13,348 nucleotides of DNA from Chrysochromulina tobinii (taxonomy: Eukaryota; Haptophyta; Prymnesiales; Chrysochromulinaceae), in the NCBI GenBank assembly GCA_001275005.1, contig JWZX01000600.1:1-13348 (forward strand), in the 5' to 3' direction. Below, piece after piece: positions 5,605 through 12,451 of this stretch; the stretch's first letter is position 1, and the number at the start of each line of letters is the position of its first letter. A model generated the notes under the pieces. It ran no database searches and was not told where the DNA came from. It saw nothing but the letters and a program-made list of their open reading frames with translations. The position numbers and the translations under genes are program-made.

Positions 5605-8099
5605 ATGTTCCCTCCCTCGCCGCGGCGCATCACCGTGCACGCGGTGTGCTCCGCGGCGCAGGATTTGCTGGACGCCGTCGAGCGCGAGCCCAAGGCGGCC
5701 GCACAGGCAGCCGTCATTGCGGCGAGCGCCGGCGTCAAGCAGGCGCTCCGGATGCCTTCGGCCGCTCTCGCCAACGCTGTGGCTCGGCTCGCCAGCGCAC
5801 TGCTCTCGGATGTGCCGTACCGGCTGACGCAGCAGGCGCTGCGTGCGCTGCTCGACGCTTGCGAGCGCCTCTGCACCACCGTCGACCAGCAGGCCGCGCT
5901 GCTCATGGAGTGCGCGCCGCTCTGGACAGGCGCCATCGTGCATGCTAATCGCGATGTGCGCACCTTCTCGCTCACGCTGCTCGCCAAGCTGAGTTCGGCC
6001 AACGTCGAGCTGCCCTTGAGCGCGATCGATCGCGTGCTTGACTGCGGTGTCACCACGCCGCTCGCGCAGCTGCTCTGCGAGAGCGACAAGGGCAAGCCCT
6101 CGATCGGCGACCAGCCGAGCGTGCCCGTGTTGTGCGCGGTGCTCTCTCTGCGCGGGCTGCTGCGCTCCGCTCACGCTGCCACGCGCTGCCGCGACGAGGG
6201 CCTCCTCGCAGCCCAGCTGCGCGGCATGCCCGCGGCCGTGCGCCAGGGCGCCGTCGGCCTCGCTACTGCCGAGCTGTTGATGCGACTGGGCGAGTTGGGT
6301 GCGCCTTGTGCGCTGGGCATGCGACTGCGGGCGGCGCTGCTGGGCGCGCCCAACTCGGCGCCGAGAGGCGCGGCACGTGCGGATGCGCGCGAGGCGGCGG
6401 CGCCGTCGGCCGCGGACGAGTCGGAGTCGTGGGTGGAGCCATGGGTGGCGCCGGATGCTGACATGGTATGGCCTGACGGTTTGAGCCTCGGCCTTCATCA
6501 GGTACTTGCGTGCTGATTGCATGCTGATTGCATGCTGATTGCATGCTGATTGCATGCTGATGGTTTGAGCTTCGGCCTTCATCAGGTGCTCCTCGCTGTG
6601 CGCGCTCCCGACTGGCTGGCGATGCTCCGCGCGAACGCGTCTCCTCATCAGTCGAGGGCTCCCGCCGCTGCCACCTCGCCTGGCGCATCGGTCCATGGCG
6701 CGTGTTGCTGGCAGCTGTCGTCGGCGGTGGCGACCTCGTTGCCTCGGGAAGCGTGCGTGGCGCTCTATGAACTTGTCCTCAGTGGCTCGGCCGCCCTCGA
6801 AGGAGCCGGCGGCACCGGCCGTGGCCGCGGCAGCACCGGCGGTGGCAGCGCAGTCCCAGTACTACGCCCCAAGGCCTTGCTCGCCGCCGCCGACACACTC
6901 GGCCTGCGCGCGCTCCTCCTCGCGCCTCCGTGCCACCCTACCGGTCGCCCCTGGCTCGAGTTACACCTCGCTGCCGTGCCTGGGGGGCTTGTACCAGTTG
7001 CTGACGTGCGCTTTGCGTTGGCGGATGGGGCGCTGCTCGCGCACCGTGCGCTGCTTGCTGCCGGTAGTGACTATTTTAGGACGTCGCTCGCCTTTAATGC
7101 CAACTTTGGTGGCGGGGGCAACAGCGGCAACATCAGCGGAGGCGACGACGATGGCTCAGGGTCTCAGCCAGCGTCGCCGCTTGTGGTGCGTGTGTCGGAT
7201 GCGAGCGTGGCGCCGTTCATGGCGATGCTTCGTTTTGTATACGCGGGGACCGTCGAGTTACCGGTCGCCACACCGCCCTCGCCCATCCCCGCCCCCCCTC
7301 CCGTGACAGACCCGGCACACGCCTCACCCAGCGTGGCTGAGGGCAGCGGGGGCGCCTCCAGCGGCGGAGGATTATCTTCTCAGGTGGAGGCGCAGGGGCT
7401 AGCCTTATGGCAGCGGCTGGGGGACGAGGCGATCGTGTCACAGGAATGGATGCATGCACGACTCCAGCACTGCCTCTCTACCGCCGCCGACGCCGACGCT
7501 GGCGCTTCCCCCGCCACCACCACCCCCGCCGCCGCCGCCAACGGCGGCGCCACCCGCGCCAGCGTCGCGACCCCGCGCCCTGTCCACGCAGAGGCGGGCG
7601 CGCCGCCCGACGGGCGGCTATGTGCGGCGGGCGCGCTCGAGTTGGCGCTGCTCGGCGATCGGTACTGCTCGATGGTCTAAGTCCGCACGCCCCAGCATGC
7701 AAGTGCTCACCACGGCGCTGTGTCTCCCCACAGGTACATGCTCGATGGGCTAAGTCCGCACGCGCACCGGCGACTGCGCGCCGCCCTCACTGCCGCCGAG
7801 GTCGTGCCGCTGCTCCTGCGTGCGCAAGAGGAGTGCTCGAGTGCTGCGGCGCAGATTATCTTTGGCTGGGCGGTGGAGCACTACGAGCAGGTGCTTGCTC
7901 TCCTCGACGCGTGGCCCTGGCATGCAAGTGCTCACCACGGCGCTGTGTCCACCCACAGGTGCATGCGCTCCTCGACGGGTGGCTCACGTGTGCCCCTTCC
8001 GCGCGCCCACACGTGCCGCGCTTGCTCGGCGACAAGGCGCTCCTGGCTCTGAGCACTAACCTGCGCACCGAGATGCTCCGAGTACGCCACGGGCTGTGA
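5605..8099 (+). CDS. Armadillo-like and BTB-domain protein, four exons
   Basis: Four exons join into 756 codons plus TGA: 5605-6501, 6586-7661, 7734-7890 and 7959-8099. The splice sites are GT-AG, and each junction restores a frame that reading through would break (in-frame stop in introns 1 and 2, frame shift in intron 3). Exon 1 encodes a helical, Ala/Leu-rich region (residues 5-270) like armadillo or HEAT repeats. Residues about 435-525 form a BTB domain: VRFALADGALLAHRALLAAG then DYFRTSL, and later MAMLRFVYAGTVELP. After Pro/Ser/Gly-rich linkers, two helical segments follow, the second spliced to read ALLGDRYMLDGLSPH, as in the helices after many BTB domains. ARM-BTB proteins such as plant ARIA and ABAP1 combine these parts; BTB proteins often dimerise and serve as CUL3 adaptors, so that is a plausible but unproven role. 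The gene ends convergent to the small UVR-motif gene. The three introns are unusual and are listed separately. Confidence 0.85.
6502..6585 (+). other. Intron 1 of BTB gene (84 nt, phase 0)
   Basis: The donor follows CTTCATCAG and the acceptor ends in the same CTTCATCAG. A 29-nt segment at 6475-6503 recurs at 6559-6587 with two mismatches, exactly one intron length apart, so the intron equals one unit of an 84-bp tandem duplication spanning an AGGT. Unspliced reading stops after four codons (VLAC then stop). Splicing gives DGLSLGLHQ joined to VLLAVRAPD. Confidence 0.8.
6511..6561 (+). repeat. 11-bp tandem repeat inside intron 1
   Basis: Four perfect copies of tgctgattgca plus a partial fifth fill more than half of intron 1. 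The 11-bp unit cannot keep a reading frame, which fits its place in an intron. A related ggatgctgac lies in the exon just upstream (6453-6462) and may be the seed. Confidence 0.95.
7662..7733 (+). other. Intron 2 of BTB gene (72 nt, phase 2), introner-like
   Basis: GT donor after GGCGATCG and acceptor CCCCACAG. The intron opens with a copy (7661-7690) of its own downstream junction sequence (7733-7763; one mismatch and one gap), followed by a core shared with intron 3. Unspliced reading stops at 7678-7680. Splicing turns GDRYCSMV-stop into GDRYMLDGL, the form expected after a BTB domain. Confidence 0.85.
7695..7733 (+). repeat. Introner core, copy 1 (3' part of intron 2)
   Basis: This 39-nt core begins gcatgcaagtgctcaccacg and ends in CCCCACAG. 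It matches 7920-7958 at 37 of 39 positions. It carries TGCTCAC, a good branch-site match about 25 nt before the acceptor, a pyrimidine-rich stretch and the 3' splice site, so it supplies everything but the donor. Confidence 0.85.
7891..7958 (+). other. Intron 3 of BTB gene (68 nt, phase 0), introner-like
   Basis: Donor CGAGCAG then GTGCTT, acceptor ACCCACAG. The 30-nt segment at 7888-7917 recurs at 7956-7985 with four mismatches, 68 bp apart. Retention would shift the frame; splicing reads HYEQ joined to VHALLDGWL and leads to the stop at 8097-8099. Confidence 0.85.
7920..7958 (+). repeat. Introner core, copy 2 (3' part of intron 3)
   Basis: This second copy of the 39-nt core differs from copy 1 at two positions in the pyrimidine-rich stretch. 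Its flanking sequences are unrelated to those of copy 1, so the two copies reflect a shared inserted element and not duplication of one intron with its exons. Confidence 0.85.
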
Positions 8100-8332
8100 A
8101 GCTATAGGTGATCGTATCTTTCGTCCGTTTCGGGCCGTCCCGCGTGAACACGACGTGCGTCGAGACATTTTGGTTCTTAGAAGATCAAGTGTAGCCTTCG
8201 AGGTCGCAGCGCGCGCGGTCGGGGGGCTCTAACATGCTGTAGCTCAACGCCCACAGGTCAGACGCGAGACGCAGACGAGACTCGTGTGTGGAACACACTC
8301 GACAGTGACGACCCATGTACCGTAACTCAAGA
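8100..8332. other. Convergent 3' intergenic region
   Basis: This stretch lies between the stop codons of the BTB gene and the UVR-motif gene. It has no coding signal. It contains agatcaagtgtag (about 8181-8193), a 13-base match to the U2 snRNA 5' region, without the rest of U2. Confidence 0.5.
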
Positions 8333-8839
8333 TCAGTCAGGTGCTCGCCGAGGGCTCGATGCTTCATCGATGCGAGCCTTGATGATGGCAGCTCGACTAT
8401 AGTCCTCTACCTCCAAGGCGTCGTCAAGTGCCGTATATAGCGCCTCAAGAGCCTCATCAGCAGGCCCTGACGGTGGCCGCTGCGGCTCGGCACCATAGAC
8501 CTCCACAAAATCGAATCGCGGCAGCCGAAATCCTCGCAGCCAGCTGGGCAGCATTGGACGCTCTGCCTTGAAGTTCTTCGAGTAGAAGGGATTCTGCGAC
8601 TTCTCCTTCATCAGAAACGCGTTGATGCCTTGATCCCCGGTTGAAAGCGTGTACTGAAGGTATCCGGCGGCGCAAAGTAGCGCGGCCGTGGCTCCGAGTA
8701 CTGCAGCGTCGGACAAGGGTTCGAACATGGTGATGACGGCCCTATGACCCGCCATGCTTGGCCGACACTGCGAAGTACAGCCGATGAAGCCGACAGGAAC
8801 GGCGGTGGATAGAGCGAGCGCGAATTGGGAAAAGAGCAT
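8333..8839 (-). CDS. Small plastid-type membrane protein with UVR-like motif
   Basis: The frame gives 168 residues from ATG at 8839-8837. The N terminus MLFSQFALALSTAVPVGFIG is a signal-peptide-like segment followed by CRPSMAGHR, as in a bipartite plastid presequence. A membrane helix lies at about 43-65 (AAVLGATAALLCAAGYLQYT). Next comes a polar block, GDQGINAFLMKEKSQNPFYS, then LPSWLRGFRLPRFDFVEVYG. The C terminus (about 133-159, LYTALDDALEVEDYSRAAII followed by KARIDE) resembles the UVR motif, a short helical hairpin known from UvrB/UvrC, Clp proteins and plastid proteins. A similar layout occurs, as I recall, in hypothetical proteins of diatoms and other chromist algae; I cannot name a function. 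It shares a divergent promoter region with the ankyrin-BART gene. Confidence 0.75.
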   Translation of the reverse strand: MLFSQFALALSTAVPVGFIGCTSQCRPSMAGHRAVITMFEPLSDAAVLGATAALLCAAGYLQYTLSTGDQGINAFLMKEKSQNPFYSKNFKAERPMLPSWLRGFRLPRFDFVEVYGAEPQRPPSGPADEALEALYTALDDALEVEDYSRAAIIKARIDEASSPRRAPD

Positions 8840-9086
8840 GAGCACGATTGCGTGTTGTTCACAGGAGATTCACGGCCCTGACGACTCCTGTTTCACTACG
8901 TTTGGCTGCTCCAAGAAAGTCGCGCGTTCCAGCTGTGCATAAAGCAAGCTACATGTAATTCCTTTCGATGTTCCAAGTTTGCGAGCGCGCTAGCACCAGA
9001 AGCGAGCGCGAGCGAGCGAGCGAGCTCGTTCACTCTCACGATGCGAGCGAGCGCGCTCTTCCGCCTCGCCGGACAAGGGAGTCGAG
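8840..9086. promoter_or_regulatory. Divergent promoter region, UVR and ankyrin-BART genes
   Basis: The region contains an AT-richer left half (about 8850-8980) and a right part made of GCGA/GAGC repeats (about 8982-9056), including gcgagcgagcgagcgagctc and the palindrome gagcgcgctc. It should hold both promoters and the 5' UTRs. No TATA box is evident. Confidence 0.5.
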
Positions 9087-10760
9087 ATGCCGCCCTCCAT
9101 AACCGAGCAGCACCAGTTCCTCGACTTTGCGAAGGAGTGCAACTTTGCCAAGGTGCGTGAGCTCATCGAGAAGGATATCGCTTACATCAACGTGCAGCCA
9201 TCCTGGCGCTGGACGGCGCTGCACCAGGCGTGCTACCAAGGAGAATGGAGCACCGTCGAGTTCCTGCTCCGCAAGGGCGCGAACACCACGGTGACGACGA
9301 AGGACGGCGAGACACCACGCGCCGTCGCCCAGGGCCGTGGCCACACCGCCTGCGTCAAGCTGCTCGACGACGACCACACTTCTGTGTGGCTCTTCGACGC
9401 GGTGACCGGCTTTCTCAGGAGCCCTGACTGGACCGTGCCCGTCGGGAACTTCATGGACGACAACTGCCTCGTGTTTGGCTCTGACGAGGAGCAAGAGCAC
9501 ACCTACCATGACATCTTCAACGCCTACCGTGATATGGTGGACTCGTTGCTGGATATGTTCCTGTCCGACCTGGGCACGACAAACGACGAATTCGGTTTGC
9601 TCTGCACAGAGTTTGCGACCACAGACGTGGGCCAAGACGTACTCCGGCAGATCCTGGCCGTCGATGACTTCGTCTCCTTCAAGCAGATGATGGTGAAGCG
9701 CAACCTGGAGATCGAAGCTGCAGCGGCTTCCACATTGGCACCATGGTGGAGGCCTTGTAACCGAATGCTTCATGAGCGTCATCTTAAGCGTCCCCCTGCC
9801 GCACCTTTCATCGATCGACTGCAGCCCGAGCCCGAGGCTGCAGAAGAGGCAGCGGCCGCAGAGGAGGCAGCGGCCGCAGAGGAGGCAGCGGCCGCAGAGG
9901 CAGCGGCCGCAGAGGAGGCAGCGGCCGCAGAGGCAGCGGCCGCAGAAGAGGCAGCGGTCGCAGAGGCAGCGGCTGCAGAGGAGGCAGCGGCCGCAGAGGC
10001 AGCGGCTGCAGAGGAGGCAGCGGCTGCAGAGGCAGCGGCCGCAGAGGCAGCGGCGGCCGCAGAGGCAGCGGCAGAGGAAGCAGCTGAGGCTGCAGCGGCG
10101 GCAGAGGCTGCAGCGGAGGAGGAGGAGGCGGCCGAGGCTTTCGGCGCCTCCAACGCCTCTTCGATGGCCCTCGACGACGGCGGCCACCAGCGCCGCCGCG
10201 CACCGCTCGCGCCTCCTGTGTATCACGAGGAAGGCTTCGATGTGCGTGCCCTGCGCCCAGACTGTGTGCTGCCAGCGGACGCGGCAATGGGCTTGGCGGC
10301 GAGCGCCGCCGGCGCGTCAGACGATGAGGCGGAGGGTGGCGCTCAAGACGACGCAATTCCGCGGGCGCGCCGTGTGTGGAAGGGCGGGAAGGGGCATGAG
10401 CCCGAGGAGCAGGATGGTCTAGGGCCAGATGGTCCGCTCCCGCCGGATGGCTTCCGGAGTGCCTTCGAGTACGAGCGGGAGCAGTACGCGCGCCGGAAGC
10501 TGCACGCGCGCCGGGCCATGCTCGACGCGCAACAAGGCACGCCCACCGTCGATTCGCCGACGCTAGCGCGCCCCCGCTCGCAGCCGCCCTGGTCGTCGGA
10601 CGAGGCACCAAGCACGGGCAGCGAGGGAGCGGCGCTGGACGAAGAGGACTCGGCGGCGGCGGCGCGGCGCGAGCTCGAGGAGGCCGAGCGGCGGCGCGAG
10701 GACCAAGAAGGGCGGCTGCTTGACGACCTGCTGTGCATGGTAAAGATCACCGCAGCGTGA
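9087..10760 (+). CDS. Ankyrin-BART domain protein (CFAP36/ARL2BP-like)
   Basis: The frame encodes 557 residues from ATG at 9087 to TGA at 10758-10760. Three ankyrin repeats occupy about 10-95 (WTALHQACYQGEWSTVEFLL is the clearest). A BART domain follows at about 103-221: FLRSPDWTVPVGNFMDDNC, YHDIFNAYRDMVDSLLDMFL and the ending LAVDDFVSFKQMMVKRNLEI, which agrees well with CFAP36 (CCDC104) and ARL2-binding protein. BART domains bind GTP-loaded ARL2/ARL3, and ARL3 sorts lipidated cargo in cilia, so a flagellar role is plausible. Residues about 249-350 are a Glu/Ala tract predicted as one long helix. The C-terminal part (350-557) is mostly disordered with an Arg/Glu helix near the end. A combined ankyrin and BART protein is not the animal CFAP36 layout. 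Single exon as read; confidence in the BART call is high. Confidence 0.85.
   Translation: MPPSITEQHQFLDFAKECNFAKVRELIEKDIAYINVQPSWRWTALHQACYQGEWSTVEFLLRKGANTTVTTKDGETPRAVAQGRGHTACVKLLDDDHTSVWLFDAVTGFLRSPDWTVPVGNFMDDNCLVFGSDEEQEHTYHDIFNAYRDMVDSLLDMFLSDLGTTNDEFGLLCTEFATTDVGQDVLRQILAVDDFVSFKQMMVKRNLEIEAAAASTLAPWWRPCNRMLHERHLKRPPAAPFIDRLQPEPEAAEEAAAAEEAAAAEEAAAAEAAAAEEAAAAEAAAAEEAAVAEAAAAEEAAAAEAAAAEEAAAAEAAAAEAAAAAEAAAEEAAEAAAAAEAAAEEEEAAEAFGASNASSMALDDGGHQRRRAPLAPPVYHEEGFDVRALRPDCVLPADAAMGLAASAAGASDDEAEGGAQDDAIPRARRVWKGGKGHEPEEQDGLGPDGPLPPDGFRSAFEYEREQYARRKLHARRAMLDAQQGTPTVDSPTLARPRSQPPWSSDEAPSTGSEGAALDEEDSAAAARRELEEAERRREDQEGRLLDDLLCMVKITAA
9834..10137 (+). repeat. Glu/Ala minisatellite: alternating 18- and 15-bp units
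   Basis: Units gcagaggaggcagcggcc (AEEAAA) and gcagaggcagcggcc (AEAAA) alternate for most of the tract, making a 33-bp, 11-residue period. The left edge has consecutive 18-bp units and the right edge decays into Ala/Glu. The protein is expected to be a single uninterrupted helix of about 100 residues. Confidence 0.9.
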
Positions 10761-11010
10761 TTTGGGTGCATGTTGAGGTTGTGGTGCGGTAACCACGGCC
10801 GTGTGTTCTGTTTGTGCCGCGACCGCCCTCCCATCAGGTATGGCAGGCGAGGTAAGTGGAGCACCAGCGACCCCAGGTTCGCCCTGAGGGACTGTGGGTA
10901 CATGTACATTGTACTAAAGCTCTCGAGTCAGAACGTCAAGTCGCGTGCAACCATACCCTGATTTCAAACTGAGTGCCACATCCCACAGCCCCTTCGCACC
11001 CTCTAGAGCT
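10761..11010. other. Convergent 3' intergenic region
   Basis: This stretch separates the ankyrin-BART and ubiquitin-like stop codons. It includes a possible small intron in the 3' UTR (gcggtaacc near 10788 to cccatcaggt near 10840), which is weak. Nothing else is recognisable. Confidence 0.4.
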
Positions 11011-11289
11011 CTATCGACAATCGCTCTCCTCGCTCGGAAAGGCGAGCATCTCGCGTGCAGACCCGCCGAGCAGGCGCAGCACCAAATGAAGCGTCGACTC
11101 CTTCTGGATGTTGTAGTCGGACAGCAAGCGACCGTCCTCCAGCAGCTTGCCCGCAAAGATGAGGCGCTGTGCCTCCGGGGGGGTGCCCTCCTTGGCCTGG
11201 ATCTTTGCCTTGACGCCCTCGATGGTGTCAGAGTGCTCGACATTTAGCGTGATGGTCTTTCCATTCAGCGTCTTGACAAAGATCTGCAT
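11011..11289 (-). CDS. Divergent ubiquitin with C-terminal tail
   Basis: The frame gives 92 residues from ATG at 11289-11287 to TAG at 11013-11011. The first 76 align with ubiquitin without gaps. All seven lysines (6, 11, 27, 29, 33, 48, 63), L8, I44, V70 and R72 are kept, and G75-G76 are present. Eleven positions differ from the canonical sequence: N9, N16, H19, G25, A32, T36, E39, A40, L49, L55 and L74. Canonical ubiquitin is among the most conserved eukaryotic proteins, so this is a diverged paralogue, not the main ubiquitin gene. After GG a 16-residue tail ([16 protein letters not shown]) follows; it is not the L40 or S27a ribosomal extension. Deubiquitinases would have to remove it to expose G76. 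A splice donor (GGGTCTGC) at the GG junction could instead mark an unseen intron, but I find no sensible downstream exon. Confidence 0.85.
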   Translation of the reverse strand: MQIFVKTLNGKTITLNVEHSDTIEGVKAKIQAKEGTPPEAQRLIFAGKLLEDGRLLSDYNIQKESTLHLVLRLLGGSAREMLAFPSEESDCR

Positions 11290-12451
11290 GCCGTGGCTTG
11301 CCTATGGTGCTTGCCTGTGCTTGCTCGCTTCTGAGAGAGGGGGAAGGCGAACGTATGGTGATTGGAGGAAGAGAGACGCGATACGGATGGCAAGGCGTCG
11401 CACCCGCCGTGCTCGTGCGTGGGATTGGTGCTCGTGTGGGAGCGGAAGTTGGAGGCGCGGTGCCTTGCGTAGCTTGGCATGGAGTGGGTCGCGCGCGGGC
11501 GGGAGAGCGCGCGCGGCCCGAATTCCGGTTGGAAGGTGCCAAGACAGGGGTGCAGGGAAGGCGTGTGCGGGTGCGCAGGGCGCGATTCGTGTTGGGCGCG
11601 GCGAGTCGGGAGCTGACGAGGGCTTCTGCTCACTCTGGCTACCTGGATCGGGGTCGCAAGGAAAGCAAGCGATGGAAAGTTTGCCGCTCGCAAGGTGTTT
11701 TTCCAGGCCAAGCTCGCGAAGAAGCGAGCACTCACGTCTCGTTGAAAGTTGCTGTGAATGATGAACCAACTGCAGCCTGAGGACCTGGCGCGGCCTCCCC
11801 TAGGTGTCGAACAAACCTTCGTTGTCGCTGACAGGGGATGACGGTGATTTTTCAGATGAGCCCCAGGACTATAACCACATGAAATGATTAATGATGACAG
11901 ATGGACTCGAGACATTTTATACTACGTAGTACGTACTCGTAGTAAGGATGATAGCCCAAGTCGTTGGTCGAGACTCGAGTAATGGTCGTAATTCCTACGT
12001 GTACATGGGCGCGCCCTGGGTGTGAGAGTGTGGTGTGGCTTTGAGATTACGGATTTACGGATTACGCGCGGCCAAGCCCAAGTGAGCGCCGCAACACCGG
12101 ACCGGTCGACAGTCGACTCGCTTGATCCTTGAAAAGATTACAGAAGTTGTCAGAATTTAACCGAACGACATGGTTGAACTCAGCGCACCAGGGCCGACGA
12201 CAGTATTGGTGTTTTGATCGCGCGCCAATCCAACTCATTACTATGGTAGTACAGTGATGAAGAGCAGGGCCGACGATCGCGCGCCGATCCATCGAATCAC
12301 GAATTCCCACTCCATCAGCGACCGCGCCGAGTCGCCGCAGTTACCTCCGGTCCTACGACCAAAGCCGTACAAGACGGCGCCAGCACACACACTGCTGCCT
12401 ACAGGAAAGGAAAGGACGCGCCCAGCGAGACGCATCGACTGCTCGCCGCAC
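11290..12451. other. Gene-poor intergenic stretch (1.16 kb)
   Basis: I find no recognisable gene on either strand; open frames here have no family signature and overlap each other. Left part (to about 11770): GC-rich, purine-rich on plus, likely promoter and 5' UTR of the ubiquitin-like gene. Middle (11850-12065): AT-richer, with the overlapping palindromes actacgtagt (11931-11940) and agtacgtact (11938-11947) and a gattacggatttacggatta repeat near 12044. Right part (12189-12294): two related copies of a cagggccgacga/tcgcgcgcc sequence, then the 3' flank of the peroxiredoxin gene. Confidence 0.5.

Noticed and set aside
8160-8215. U2 snRNA-like agatcaagtgtag
   Set aside because: Only 13 bases match; the branch-binding GUAGUA, the following stem-loops and the Sm site are missing.
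8710-8722. tRNA T-loop-like gggttcgaac
   Set aside because: It lies inside the UVR-motif coding sequence and no acceptor or anticodon stem can be formed around it.
8982-9056. CRISPR-like or telomere-like array
   Set aside because: The tetranucleotide-type repeats are irregular and have no spacers; this is simple-sequence DNA.
9757-9824. Possible 68-nt GT-AG intron in the ankyrin-BART gene (gtaacc to actgcag)
   Set aside because: Removing it would shift the frame away from the regular Glu/Ala repeat and the downstream open frame.
9036-10226. Long minus-strand open frame with Cys/Leu/Arg repeats
   Set aside because: It is the antisense shadow of the Glu/Ala repeat and BART coding region.
11265-11915. 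Long minus-strand open frame upstream of the ubiquitin-like gene
   Set aside because: The translation is low in hydrophobic order, rich in Ser/Arg/His/Pro, matches no family and overlaps other open frames; typical of GC-rich noncoding DNA.
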